Shown here: in pieces, positions 40,046 through 49,139 of the stretch
Layout of the letters: every line of letters starts with the position of its first letter
Numbering within the stretch: position 1 is the first letter of the stretch
Assembly (NCBI RefSeq): GCF_900638555.1
Contig: NZ_LR134525.1
Coordinates: 1,302,001 to 1,366,000, forward strand
DNA: 64,000 nucleotides
Source of the DNA: Neisseria meningitidis
Lineage (GTDB): Bacteria > Pseudomonadota > Gammaproteobacteria > Burkholderiales > Neisseriaceae
Direction: 5' to 3'
Notes under the pieces: generated by a model
What the model was told of the DNA's origin: nothing
Databases searched by the model: none
The model's input: the letters and a program-made list of their open reading frames with translations, nothing else
Position numbers and translations under genes: made by a program

Positions 40046-40081
40046 ATGCCGTCTGAAGCCGATTCGGTTTTCAGACGACAT
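40046..40081. terminator. Imperfect DUS inverted repeat
   Basis: ATGCCGTCTGAAGCCGA pairs with TCGGTTTTCAGACGACAT, with one base changed in the right DUS (GACGACAT). It may end transcription running out of the CREE. The remaining 175 bases up to the next gene show no other feature. Confidence 0.6.
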
Positions 40082-40256
40082 CATTATTTGACCTGACGCA
40101 AACAGAAAGCCTTCCGCGTGCTTAAACACATCTCTTGTAGTAAAATATCTAAACAGATTCAACTGGAAACGGTCAGGCTTCTTCACGCCATTCCCATTTC
40201 AACCGCCGCCTGCCAGATTCAGACGGTATTCCTACTTGAAAACAAGGAGCGTTACA

Positions 40257-41321
40257 ATGAAAGCAGCACGTTTTTACGATAAAGGCGACATCCGCATCGA
40301 AGACATCCCCGAACCGACCGTCGCCCCCGGCACTGTCGGCATCAATGTCGCCTGGTGCGGCATCTGCGGTACTGACCTGCACGAATTCATGGAAGGCCCG
40401 ATTTTCATTCCGCCTTGCGGTCATCCGCACCCGATTTCCGGCGAGTCCGCACCCGTAACGATGGGACACGAGTTCTCCGGCGTGGTCTATGCCGTCGGCG
40501 AAGGCGTGGACGACATCAAAGTCGGCCAACACGTCGTGGTCGAACCCTACATCATCCACGATGACGTACCGACCGGAGAAGGCAGCAACTACCACCTCTC
40601 CAAAGATATGAACTTTATCGGCTTGGGCGGCTGCGGCGGCGGTCTGTCCGAAAAAATCGCCGTCAAACGTCGTTGGGTGCATCCGATTTCCGACAAAATC
40701 CCGTTGGATCAAGCCGCTTTGATCGAACCGCTGTCTGTCGGACACCACGCCTATGTACGCAGCGGCGCGAAAGCAGGCGACGTCGCATTGGTCGGCGGCG
40801 CAGGTCCGATCGGTTTGCTGTTGGCTGCCGTGTTGAAAGCCAAAGGCATCAAAGTCATCATCACCGAGTTGAGTAAAGCACGCAAAGACAAAGCGCGCGA
40901 ATCCGGCGTTGCCGACTACATCCTCGACCCGTCCGAAGTCGATGTTGTCGAAGAGGTGAAAAAACTGACCAACGGCGAAGGCGTGGACGTGGCATTCGAA
41001 TGTACCAGCGTGAACAAAGTGTTGGATACTTTGGTCGAAGCCTGCAAACCTGCCGCCAATTTGGTTATCGTATCCATCTGGAGCCACCCTGCAACCGTCA
41101 ACGTCCACAGCGTCGTGATGAAAGAGCTGGATGTGCGCGGCACGATTGCCTACTGTAACGACCACGCCGAAACCATCAAACTGGTCGAAGAAGGCAAAAT
41201 CAACCTCGAACCCTTCATCACCCAGCGCATCAAGCTGGACGAACTGGTTTCCGAAGGCTTCGAGCGTCTGATCCACAACAACGAATCCGCCGTTAAAATT
41301 ATTGTGAGTCCAAACCTGTAA
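40257..41321 (+). CDS. Zinc-dependent (R,R)-butanediol dehydrogenase-like
   Basis: The 354-residue medium-chain dehydrogenase has the catalytic zinc site in WCGICGTDLHEFMEG and GHEFSGVVYAVGEGV, and the NAD-binding GGAGPIGLLLAAVLKAKG near residue 180. The insert with HDDVPTGEGSNYHLSKDMNFIGLGG, lacking the usual four structural cysteines, is typical of the butanediol/acetoin dehydrogenase group. It probably interconverts acetoin and 2,3-butanediol with NAD. The start follows AACAAGGAGCGTTACA. Substrate is inferred from family likeness. Confidence 0.88.
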   Translation: MKAARFYDKGDIRIEDIPEPTVAPGTVGINVAWCGICGTDLHEFMEGPIFIPPCGHPHPISGESAPVTMGHEFSGVVYAVGEGVDDIKVGQHVVVEPYIIHDDVPTGEGSNYHLSKDMNFIGLGGCGGGLSEKIAVKRRWVHPISDKIPLDQAALIEPLSVGHHAYVRSGAKAGDVALVGGAGPIGLLLAAVLKAKGIKVIITELSKARKDKARESGVADYILDPSEVDVVEEVKKLTNGEGVDVAFECTSVNKVLDTLVEACKPAANLVIVSIWSHPATVNVHSVVMKELDVRGTIAYCNDHAETIKLVEEGKINLEPFITQRIKLDELVSEGFERLIHNNESAVKIIVSPNL

Positions 41322-41346
41322 GCAAATTACATTTGCAACAGCACAA

Positions 41347-41373
41347 ATGCCGTCTGAAACGCTCAGACGGCAT
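41347..41373 (+). terminator. DUS inverted-repeat terminator
   Basis: ATGCCGTCTGA and TCAGACGGCAT around a five-base loop, followed by TTTT, just after the dehydrogenase gene. Confidence 0.9.
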
Positions 41374-41461
41374 TTTCCAACGAAGCGCAACAGGCGTATT
41401 GCCCGAGAGCAGCCGTTTAGCCTATCATTCCGAACAAACAGAAACAAACAGAAGGAAAATC

Positions 41462-41785
41462 ATGGGAGATTCCGTACTATCCGCCATCCAACAAACCATC
41501 ACCCAGCGAAAATCTGCCAATCCGTCCGAATCTTACGTCGCACAGCTCTTGCATAAGGGCGAAGACAAAATCCTAAAAAAAGTGATTGAAGAGGCGGGCG
41601 AAGTGTTGATGGCATCCAAAGACAAAAACCCGTCCCACCTGGTTTACGAAGTTGCCGACTTATGGTTTCACACCATGATTCTTCTGACACACCACGACCT
41701 GAAGGCGGAAGACGTATTGGACGAACTTGCGCGCCGCCAAGGTTTGTCGGGCTTGGCCGAAAAAGCCGCTCGCACAGAATCTTGA
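41462..41785 (+). CDS. hisE: Phosphoribosyl-ATP pyrophosphatase
   Basis: HisE removes pyrophosphate from phosphoribosyl-ATP, the second step of histidine synthesis. The 107-residue all-helical protein has the MazG-like motif KKVIEEAGEVLMASK and EVADLWFHTMILLTHH. The ATG at 41462 follows AGAAGGAAAATC. It lies far from hisHAFI (10.4-13 kb) and next to the HIT gene, an arrangement common in this group. Confidence 0.94.
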   Translation: MGDSVLSAIQQTITQRKSANPSESYVAQLLHKGEDKILKKVIEEAGEVLMASKDKNPSHLVYEVADLWFHTMILLTHHDLKAEDVLDELARRQGLSGLAEKAARTES

Positions 41786-41856
41786 ATTTATATTAAAATC
41801 CGCACTTTCCCACATTCAATCCGTCTGACCGCTGTTCAGACGGCATCGGAGCCGTT

Positions 41857-42180
41857 ATGGACAACTGTATTTTCTGCAAAATCGCCGCCAAAGACATTCC
41901 GGCGCAAACCGTCTATGAAGACGGCGAAATGGTTTGTTTCAAAGACATCAACCCCGCTGCTCCGGTTCATCTGCTGCTGATTCCCAAAGTCCATTTCGAT
42001 TCGTTGGCACACGCCGCGCCCGAACATCAGCCCCTTTTGGGAAAAATGATGCTGAAAGTTCCCGAAATCGCCAAAGCGGCAGGACTGGCAGACGGCTTCA
42101 AAACCCTGATCAACACCGGAAAAGGCGGCGGACAAGAGGTCTTCCACCTGCATATACACATCATGGGCACACCCGTATAA
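41857..42180 (+). CDS. HIT family nucleotide-binding protein
   Basis: The 107-residue protein has the histidine triad HLHIHIMG near its end, CIFCKIAAKDIPAQ at the start with the zinc-type cysteine pair, and the conserved KDINPAAPVHLLLIPKVH. Bacterial HinT members hydrolyse adenosine phosphoramidates. It lies between hisE and tatA. Confidence 0.93.
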   Translation: MDNCIFCKIAAKDIPAQTVYEDGEMVCFKDINPAAPVHLLLIPKVHFDSLAHAAPEHQPLLGKMMLKVPEIAKAAGLADGFKTLINTGKGGGQEVFHLHIHIMGTPV

Positions 42181-42226
42181 ACCGTTATTTCACAATCAAC
42201 CCCTAATACTTACTTAAGGATACATC

Positions 42227-42430
42227 ATGGGCAGTTTTTCTCTGACGCACTGGATTATCGTACTGATTATCGTCGTTTTGATATTCGGCACCAAAAAACT
42301 GCGCAACGTCGGCAAAGACCTCGGCGGTGCGGTTCATGACTTCAAACAGGGGCTGAACGAAGGTACAGACGGCAAAGAAGCCCAAAAAGACGATGTAATC
42401 GAACACAAAAAAGACGAAGACAAAGCGTAA
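42227..42430 (+). CDS. tatA: Sec-independent translocase TatA
   Basis: TatA forms the pore-like part of the twin-arginine translocase. The 67-residue protein has one N-terminal membrane helix ([14 protein letters not shown]), the hinge [21 protein letters not shown] amphipathic helix and an acidic/basic tail. TAAGGATACATC precedes the ATG. First of tatA-tatB-tatC, with three bases before tatB. Confidence 0.95.
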
Positions 42431-42433
42431 TTT

Positions 42434-43120
42434 ATGTTTGATTTCGGTTTGGGCGAGCTGGTTTTTGTCGGCATTATCGCCCTGATTGTCCTCGGCCCCG
42501 AACGCCTGCCCGAGGCCGCCCGCACCGCCGGACGGCTCATCGGCAGGCTGCAACGCTTTGTCGGCAGCGTCAAACAGGAATTTGACACGCAAATCGAACT
42601 GGAAGAACTAAGGAAGGCAAAGCAGGAATTTGAAGCTGCCGCTGCTCAGGTTCGAGACAGCCTCAAAGAAACCGGTACGGATATGGAGGGTAATCTGCAC
42701 GACATTTCCGACGGTCTGAAGCCTTGGGAAAAACTGCCCGAACAGCGCACGCCTGCTGATTTCGGTGTCGATGAAAACGGCAATCCCTTTCCCGATGCGG
42801 CAAACACCCTATTAGACGGCATTTCCGACGTTATGCCGTCCGAACGTTCCTACGCTTCCGCCGAAACCCTTGGGGACAGCGGGCAAACCGGCAGTACAGC
42901 CGAACCCGCGGAAACCGACCAAGACCGTGCATGGCGGGAATACCTGACTGCTTCTGCCGCCGCACCCGTCGTACAGACCGTCGAAGTCAGCTATATCGAT
43001 ACCGCTGTTGAAACCCCTGTTCCGCATACCACTTCGCTGCGTAAACAGGCAATAAGCCGCAAACGCGATTTGCGTCCTAAATCCCGCGCCAAACCTAAAT
43101 TGCGCGTCCGTAAATCATAA
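42434..43120 (+). CDS. tatB: Sec-independent translocase TatB
   Basis: TatB receives twin-arginine substrates with TatC. The 228-residue protein begins MFDFGLGELVFVGIIALIVLGPERLPEAARTAG, the canonical helix and hinge. A long coiled amphipathic stretch follows, then a low-complexity tail that is variable between species. Ends in a basic segment (KRDLRPKSRAKPKLRVRKS). Confidence 0.95.
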   Translation: MFDFGLGELVFVGIIALIVLGPERLPEAARTAGRLIGRLQRFVGSVKQEFDTQIELEELRKAKQEFEAAAAQVRDSLKETGTDMEGNLHDISDGLKPWEKLPEQRTPADFGVDENGNPFPDAANTLLDGISDVMPSERSYASAETLGDSGQTGSTAEPAETDQDRAWREYLTASAAAPVVQTVEVSYIDTAVETPVPHTTSLRKQAISRKRDLRPKSRAKPKLRVRKS

Positions 43121-43133
43121 AGAGGGCAATCCG

Positions 43134-43904
43134 GTGTCCGAAACACAAAACGAACAACCCGTCCAACCGCTTGTCGAGCATCTCATCGAGCTGCGCCGCC
43201 GCCTGATGTGGACGGTTGTCGGTATCTTAGTCTGCTTTTTCGGCCTAATGCCGTTTGCCCAACAACTCTATACTTTTATCGCCGACCCGCTGATGGCAAA
43301 CCTGCCCAAAGACACCAGCATGATTGCCACCGATGTCATCGCACCATTTTTCGTGCCGGTCAAAGTTACCCTGATGGCGGCATTTTTAATTTCGCTGCCG
43401 CATACGCTCTACCAAATCTGGGCATTCGTCGCCCCCGCACTCTACCAAAACGAAAAACGCCTGATTACGCCGCTCGTCCTCTCCAGCGTCAGCCTGTTTT
43501 TCATCGGCATGGCATTTGCCTACTTTTTGGTTTTCCCCGTCATTTTCAAATTCCTTGCCAGCGTTACCCCTGTCGGTGTCAATATGGCGACAGACATCGA
43601 CAAATACCTCTCCTTCATCTTGGGGATGTTTGTCGCATTCGGTACAACGTTTGAAGTCCCCATTGTCGTTATCCTGTTAACCAAAATTGGTGTGGTAACA
43701 ACCGAACAGCTCAAACGCGCCCGCCCCTATGTGATTGTCGGCGCGTTTGTCATTGCCGCCATCATCACGCCGCCCGATGTGATTTCACAAACCCTGCTTG
43801 CCATTCCGCTGATTCTCTTATACGAAGCAGGTATTTGGTTCGGACGCTTTTTCACGCCACGTTCAGAACAGGATGGCGACATACAGCCGCCTGCAACAAC
43901 CTGA
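43134..43904 (+). CDS. tatC: Sec-independent translocase TatC
   Basis: TatC is the six-helix receptor for twin-arginine signals. The 256-residue protein has HLIELRRRLMW at the start, the conserved FxxPxxxF-type first loop, and IWAFVAPALYQNEKR in the second loop region. Translation starts at GTG after AAAGAGGGCAATCC. Its stop is followed by maf after about 50 bases. Confidence 0.95.
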   Translation: MSETQNEQPVQPLVEHLIELRRRLMWTVVGILVCFFGLMPFAQQLYTFIADPLMANLPKDTSMIATDVIAPFFVPVKVTLMAAFLISLPHTLYQIWAFVAPALYQNEKRLITPLVLSSVSLFFIGMAFAYFLVFPVIFKFLASVTPVGVNMATDIDKYLSFILGMFVAFGTTFEVPIVVILLTKIGVVTTEQLKRARPYVIVGAFVIAAIITPPDVISQTLLAIPLILLYEAGIWFGRFFTPRSEQDGDIQPPATT

Positions 43905-43956
43905 CACTATGCCGTCCGAACCTCCGCCTCATACCGCCACAGATTAAGGAATACCT

Positions 43957-44562
43957 TTGAATACCCTCTATTTAGGTTCAAACAGCCCGCGCCGAATGGA
44001 AATCCTGACACAGTTGGGCTATCAGGTCGTCAAGCTGCCTGCCAACATCGACGAAACGGTCAGACAGAACGAAGACCCTGCCCGTTACGTTCAAAGGATG
44101 GCAGAAGAAAAAAACCGAACCGCCCTGACCCTCTTTTGCGAAACCAACGGCACAATGCCCGATTTCCCCCTGATTACCGCCGACACCTGCGTCGTTTCAG
44201 CCGGCATTATATTAGGCAAACCCCACTCCCAAGCCGAAGCAATCGAATTTTTAAACCGATTGTCCGGCAAACAACATACCGTCCTGACTGCCGTCTGCAT
44301 TCATTATCGCGGCAATGCGGAAAACCGCGTCCAAACCAACCGCGTCGTTTTCAAGCCCCTGAGTTCGGAAGAAATTTCCGCCTATGTCCAAAGCGGCGAA
44401 CCGATGGACAAAGCCGGTGCCTACGCCGTACAAGGCATAGGCAGCATCTTTATCCAATCTATCGAAGGCAGCTTCAGCGGCATTATGGGGCTGCCCGTTT
44501 ATGAAACCGTTTCGATGTTGCAGGATTTGGGATACCGTACCCCACCCTTCATCCGAGCCTAA
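43957..44562 (+). CDS. maf: Maf-like nucleotide pyrophosphatase
   Basis: The 201-residue protein has the Maf signature LGSNSPRRMEILTQLG, with the catalytic Asp in LITADTCVVSAG, and the GKPHSQAEAIEFLNRLSGKQHTV segment. Maf proteins hydrolyse non-canonical or modified pyrimidine nucleoside triphosphates and may affect cell division. Start codon is TTG following TTAAGGAATACC, which is unusual but gives the normal family N-terminus. Confidence 0.9.
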   Translation: MNTLYLGSNSPRRMEILTQLGYQVVKLPANIDETVRQNEDPARYVQRMAEEKNRTALTLFCETNGTMPDFPLITADTCVVSAGIILGKPHSQAEAIEFLNRLSGKQHTVLTAVCIHYRGNAENRVQTNRVVFKPLSSEEISAYVQSGEPMDKAGAYAVQGIGSIFIQSIEGSFSGIMGLPVYETVSMLQDLGYRTPPFIRA

Positions 44563-44577
44563 CCCGTAAAGACCGCC

Positions 44578-44931
44578 GTGAACAAACAAACCGCTTACCT
44601 CCTTGCCTCTTTCAGCCTGATCGCACTGATAATCCTATCCCTTTCCTGGGAACTGTGGATTGCACCGTTGCGCCCGGGCGGCTCGTGGCTCGCGCTCAAA
44701 GCCCTCCCCCTCTGTCTGCCGCTTTCAGGCATCTTGAAAAAGAAAATCTATACCTACCAATACAGCTCCATGCTGGTTCTGATTTATTTTGCCGAAGCCG
44801 TTATGCGCCTGTTCGACGCTTATCCGGCAGAACAGATTTGCGCCGCGCTTTCCGCAGTATTCAGCATCATCTTCTTCATATCCTGCCTGTCGTTCGTCAA
44901 ACAATACAAGGAAACAAACAATGCCCGCTGA
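44578..44931 (+). CDS. DUF2069-like small membrane protein
   Basis: The 117-residue protein has four hydrophobic segments (about residues 7-28, 40-52, 62-79 and 84-105) and fits the DUF2069 group of small inner-membrane proteins. It starts with GTG, 15 bases after maf, and overlaps the pglL start by eleven bases, so it is probably co-translated with pglL. Function unknown. Confidence 0.75.
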   Translation: MNKQTAYLLASFSLIALIILSLSWELWIAPLRPGGSWLALKALPLCLPLSGILKKKIYTYQYSSMLVLIYFAEAVMRLFDAYPAEQICAALSAVFSIIFFISCLSFVKQYKETNNAR

Positions 44932-46735
44932 AACGACCGTATCCGGCGCGCACCCCGCCGCCAAACTGCCGATTTACATCCTGCCCTGCTTCCTTTGGAT
45001 AGGCATCGTCCCCTTTACCTTTGCGCTCAGGCTGCAACCGTCGCCCGACTTTTACCACGATGCCGCCGCCGCAGCCGGCCTGATTGTCCTGTTGTTCCTC
45101 ACGGCAGGAAAAAAGCTGTTTGATGTCAAAATCCCACCTATCAGCTTCCTTCTGTTTGCAATGGCGGCGTTTTGGTATCTTCAGGCACGCCTGATGAACC
45201 TGATTTACCCCGGTATGAACGACATCGTCTCTTGGATTTTCATCTTACTCGCCGTCAGCGCGTGGGCCTGCCGGAGCTTGGTCGCACACTACGGACAAGA
45301 ACGCATCGTTACCCTGTTTGCCTGGTCGCTGCTTATCGGCTCCCTGCTTCAATCCTGCATCGTCGTCATCCAGTTTGCCGGCTGGGAAGACACCCCTCTG
45401 TTTCAAAACATCATTGTTTACAGCGGGCAAGGCGTAATCGGACACATCGGACAGCGCAACAACCTCGGACACTACCTCATGTGGGGCATACTCGCCGCCG
45501 CCTACCTCAACGGACAACGAAAAATCCCGCCCGCCTTGGGTGCAATCTGCCTGATTATGCAGACCGCCGTTTTAGGTTTGGTCAATTCGCGCACCATCTT
45601 GACCTACATAGCCGCCATCGCCCTCATCCTTCCCTTCTGGTATTTCCGTTCGGACAAATCCAACAGGCGGACGATACTCGGCATAGCCGCAGCCGTATTC
45701 CTTACCGCGCTGTTCCAATTTTCCATGAACACCATTCTGGAAACCTTTACCGGCATCCGCTACGAAACCGCCGTCGAACGCGTCGCCAACGGCGGTTTCA
45801 CAGACCTGCCGCGCCAAATCGAATGGCGCAAAGCCCTCGCCGCCTTCCAGTCCGCCCCGATATTCGGGCACGGCTGGAACAGTTTTGCCCAACAAACCTT
45901 CCTCATCAATGCCGAACAGCACAACATACACGACAACCTCCTCAGCAACTTGTTCACCCATTCCCACAACATCGTTCTCCAACTCCTTGCAGAGATGGGG
46001 ATCAGCGGCACGCTTCTGGTTGCCGCAACCCTGCTGACGGGCATTGCCGGGCTGCTGAAACGCCCCCTGACCCCCGCATCGCTTTTCCTGATCTGCACAC
46101 TTGCCGTCAGTATGTGCCACAGTATGCTCGAATATCCTTTGTGGTATGTCTATTTCCTCATCCCCTTCGGACTGATGCTCTTTCTGTCCCCCGTAGAGGC
46201 TTCAGACGGCATCGCCTTCAAAAAAGCCGCCAATCTCGGCATACTAACCGCCTCCGCCGCCATATTCGCAGGATTGCTGCACTTGGACTGGACATACACC
46301 CGGATGGTTAACGCCTTTTCCCCCGCCACTGACGACAGTGCCAAAACCCTCAACCGGAAAATCAACGAGTTGCGCTATATTTCCGCAAACAGTCCGATGC
46401 TGTCCTTTTATGCCGACTTCTCCCTCGTAAACTTCGCCCTGCCGGAATACCCCGAAACCCAGACTTGGGCGGAAGAAGCAACCCTCAAATCACTAAAATA
46501 CCACCCCCACTCCGCCACCTACCGCATCGCCCTCTACCTGATGCGGCAAGGCAAAGTTGCAGAAGCAAAACAATGGATGCGGGCGACACAGTCCTATTAC
46601 CCCTACCTGATGCCCCGATACGCCGACGAAATCCGCAAACTGCCCGTATGGGCGCCGCTGCTACCCGAACTGCTCAAAGACTGCAAAGCCTTCGCCGCCG
46701 CGCCCGGTCATCCGGAAGCAAAACCCTGCAAATGA
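44921..46735 (+). CDS. pglL: Pilin O-oligosaccharyltransferase PglL
   Basis: PglL moves lipid-linked glycans onto pilin and other periplasmic proteins. The 604-residue protein has about twelve membrane segments, a Wzy/O-antigen-ligase type domain in the middle (residues ~200-400), and a C-terminal periplasmic region with TPR-like helices. The essential histidine 349 of meningococcal PglL falls exactly in LFTHSHNIVLQLL. The ATG at 44921 follows ACAAGGAAACAAACA. It lies immediately upstream of misR. Identification is supported by motif position and gene neighbourhood. Confidence 0.92.
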   Translation: MPAETTVSGAHPAAKLPIYILPCFLWIGIVPFTFALRLQPSPDFYHDAAAAAGLIVLLFLTAGKKLFDVKIPPISFLLFAMAAFWYLQARLMNLIYPGMNDIVSWIFILLAVSAWACRSLVAHYGQERIVTLFAWSLLIGSLLQSCIVVIQFAGWEDTPLFQNIIVYSGQGVIGHIGQRNNLGHYLMWGILAAAYLNGQRKIPPALGAICLIMQTAVLGLVNSRTILTYIAAIALILPFWYFRSDKSNRRTILGIAAAVFLTALFQFSMNTILETFTGIRYETAVERVANGGFTDLPRQIEWRKALAAFQSAPIFGHGWNSFAQQTFLINAEQHNIHDNLLSNLFTHSHNIVLQLLAEMGISGTLLVAATLLTGIAGLLKRPLTPASLFLICTLAVSMCHSMLEYPLWYVYFLIPFGLMLFLSPVEASDGIAFKKAANLGILTASAAIFAGLLHLDWTYTRMVNAFSPATDDSAKTLNRKINELRYISANSPMLSFYADFSLVNFALPEYPETQTWAEEATLKSLKYHPHSATYRIALYLMRQGKVAEAKQWMRATQSYYPYLMPRYADEIRKLPVWAPLLPELLKDCKAFAAAPGHPEAKPCK

Positions 46736-46924
46736 CCCGCGCCGGCGGATGCGGATACCGCCCGAAATGTAAAGCTCCATGCAAGACATTGCAAAAAACA
46801 GCAAACCGGTAGGGAAATACGCTATCAAAAAACATTGCAGCCGTGTTAAGATAAACCGTCAAACAATCTTTTCACGCCCCGCCCGAAACAGGGTCGGGGC
46901 ATACCCTTACGAAAAGGAAACACC

Positions 46925-47602
46925 ATGAGCCGCGTATTACTCGTAGATGACGATGCCCTGCTAACCGAACTGCTGACCGAATACCTGAGCGCCGAAGGTC
47001 TGAACGTCCGCAGCGTTCCCGACGGGGAAGCAGGCGTACAGGAAATCCTGAGCGGGCAGTACGATGTAGTCGTATTGGATTCCATGATGCCCAAAATGAA
47101 CGGCTTGGATGTCTTGAAAAACGTACGCGCCCGAAGCACCGTCCCCATCATCATGCTGACCGCCAAAGGCGACGACATCGACCGAATCATCGGCTTGGAA
47201 ATGGGCGCGGACGACTATGTCCCCAAACCCTGCACACCACGCGAACTCTTGGCACGCATCAATGCCATCCTGCGCCGCGCACAACACAGCGGCGAACAGA
47301 ACAACGCACCCAACAGCATCTCCGTCAGCGATGTCGTCCTGTACCCCGCCAAACGCCAGGCATCCGTCAAAGACATGCCGCTCGAACTGACCAGCACCGA
47401 ATTCAACCTGCTCGAAGTCCTGATGCGCCATGCCGGACAGGTAGTCAGCAAAGAAACCCTGTCCGTCGAAGCACTCGACCGCAAGCTGGCAAAATTCGAC
47501 CGCAGTATCGACGTACACATCTCCAGCATCCGCCACAAGTTGGGCGATGCCTCTCTGATTCAAACCGTACGCGGCTTGGGCTACCTGTTTGTCAAAAACT
47601 GA
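46925..47602 (+). CDS. misR: Response regulator MisR
   Basis: MisR is an OmpR/PhoB-type DNA-binding regulator (CpxR-like) controlling envelope genes including those for lipooligosaccharide modification. The 225-residue protein has the receiver acids DDDALL, phosphorylation Asp in VVVLDSMMPKMNG (about residue 52), LTAKGDDIDRI and K in DDYVPKP, followed by a winged-helix domain (residues ~125-225, FDRSIDVHISSIRHKLG). Strong site AAAAGGAAACACC precedes it. Cognate kinase misS starts 13 bases later. Confidence 0.95.
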   Translation: MSRVLLVDDDALLTELLTEYLSAEGLNVRSVPDGEAGVQEILSGQYDVVVLDSMMPKMNGLDVLKNVRARSTVPIIMLTAKGDDIDRIIGLEMGADDYVPKPCTPRELLARINAILRRAQHSGEQNNAPNSISVSDVVLYPAKRQASVKDMPLELTSTEFNLLEVLMRHAGQVVSKETLSVEALDRKLAKFDRSIDVHISSIRHKLGDASLIQTVRGLGYLFVKN

Positions 47603-47615
47603 AATAAACAGATAA

Positions 47616-49022
47616 ATGAAACTGTTCCAACGCATCTTCGCCACATTTTGCGCGGTTATCGTCTGTGCAATCTTTGTGGCGAGTTTTTCTTTCTGGCTGG
47701 TGCAGAACACCCTTGCCGAAAACCAGTTCAACCAACGCCGCACCATCGAAACCACTTTGATGGGCAGCATCATTTCCGCATTCCGGGCACGCGGGGACGC
47801 GGGTGCGCGCGAAATCCTGACGGAATGGAAAGACAGCCCCGTCTCATCGGGCGTGTACGTTATACAGGGCGACGAGAAAAAAGATATCCTGAACCGGTAT
47901 ATCGACAGCTACACCATCGAACGCGCCCGGCTTTTCGCCGCCGGACACCCGCATTCCAACCTCGTCCATATCGAATACGACCGCTTCGGCGAAGAATACC
48001 TGTTCTTCACCAAAGACTGGGACAAACTCCAAGCCCGCCGCCTGCCCAGCCCCCTGTTGATCCCCGGCCTGCCGCTCGCCCCGATTTGGCACGAACTCAT
48101 CATATTGTCCTTCATCATCATCGTCGGACTGCTGATGGCGTACATCCTCGCCGGCAACATTGCCAAACCCATCAGAATCTTAGGCAACGGCATGGACAGG
48201 GTGGCAAACGGAGAACTTGAAACCCGTATCTCCCAACAGGTCGACGACCGCGACGACGAATTGTCCCATCTTGCCATCCAATTCGACAAAATGGTGGAAA
48301 AACTCGAAAAACTCGTTGCCAAAGAACGCCACCTGCTCCATCACGTCTCCCATGAAATGCGTTCTCCCCTTGCGCGCATGCAGGCAATTGTCGGACTGAT
48401 TCAGGCGCAGCCCCAAAAACAGGAGCAATATCTCAAACGGCTGGAAGGCGAACTGACCCGCATGGATACGCTGGCCGGGGAACTGTTAACCCTGTCCCGT
48501 CTCGAAACTTCCAATATGGCTTTGGAAAAAGAAAGCCTGAAACTCCTGCCCTTCCTGGGCAACCTGGTAGAAGACAATCAAAGCATTGCCCAGAAAAACG
48601 GACAAACGGTTACCCTGTCTGCCGACGGAAAAATCCCCGAAAACACAACCATCCTTGCCAACGAAAGCTACCTGTACCGCGCCTTCGACAACGTCATCCG
48701 CAACGCCGTCAACTACAGTCCCGAAGGCAGCACCATCCTGATCAACATCGGACAAGACCACAAACACTGGATAATCGACGTTACCGACAACGGCCCCGGC
48801 GTGGACGAAATGCAGCTCCCGCACATCTTCACCGCTTTCTACCGTGCAGACTCCAGTGCCAACAAACCCGGAACAGGACTGGGGCTTGCATTGACCCAAC
48901 ATATTATTGAACAGCACTGCGGCAAAATCATCGCCGAAAACATCAAACCGAACGGTCTGCGGATGCGCTTTATCCTGCCCAAGAAAAAAACCGGTTCCAA
49001 AACAGAAAAAAGTGCGAACTGA
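47616..49022 (+). CDS. misS: Sensor histidine kinase MisS
   Basis: The 468-residue CpxA-like kinase has two membrane helices (residues 8-28 and ~158-178) with a periplasmic domain between, a HAMP linker (AGNIAKPIRILGNGMDRVA), the phosphoacceptor HHVSHEMRSPLARMQ (His near residue 247), N box NVIRNAVNYSPEG, and G boxes DNGPGVDE and GTGLGLAL. It forms a two-component pair with MisR. Confidence 0.95.
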   Translation: MKLFQRIFATFCAVIVCAIFVASFSFWLVQNTLAENQFNQRRTIETTLMGSIISAFRARGDAGAREILTEWKDSPVSSGVYVIQGDEKKDILNRYIDSYTIERARLFAAGHPHSNLVHIEYDRFGEEYLFFTKDWDKLQARRLPSPLLIPGLPLAPIWHELIILSFIIIVGLLMAYILAGNIAKPIRILGNGMDRVANGELETRISQQVDDRDDELSHLAIQFDKMVEKLEKLVAKERHLLHHVSHEMRSPLARMQAIVGLIQAQPQKQEQYLKRLEGELTRMDTLAGELLTLSRLETSNMALEKESLKLLPFLGNLVEDNQSIAQKNGQTVTLSADGKIPENTTILANESYLYRAFDNVIRNAVNYSPEGSTILINIGQDHKHWIIDVTDNGPGVDEMQLPHIFTAFYRADSSANKPGTGLGLALTQHIIEQHCGKIIAENIKPNGLRMRFILPKKKTGSKTEKSAN

Positions 49023-49029
49023 CCATAAT

Positions 49030-49056
49030 ACCGTCTGAACCGGCTTCAGACGGCAT
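49030..49056 (+). terminator. DUS inverted-repeat terminator after misS
   Basis: ACCGTCTGAACCGG pairs imperfectly with the following CTTCAGACGGCAT. The left DUS has its second base altered. No clear T-run follows. Confidence 0.65.
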
Positions 49057-49139
49057 TGCACAAACAGTTACCCCAAAACAAACACACAGCGGGTGCATCT
49101 CCAAAAATCACGCACATACCGTCCGCAAAGGAATATATC

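Noticed and set aside
40173..41447. Long antisense frame over the butanediol dehydrogenase gene (424 codons)
   Set aside because: It is the GC-skewed shadow of a well-identified gene on the plus strand and encodes no recognisable motif. Similar shadows over potD, the PuuB-like gene and ppsA were also dropped.
46736..46924. Gap before misR as a possible small RNA
   Set aside because: No terminator stem or conserved motif is visible; it is probably just the misR promoter and leader.
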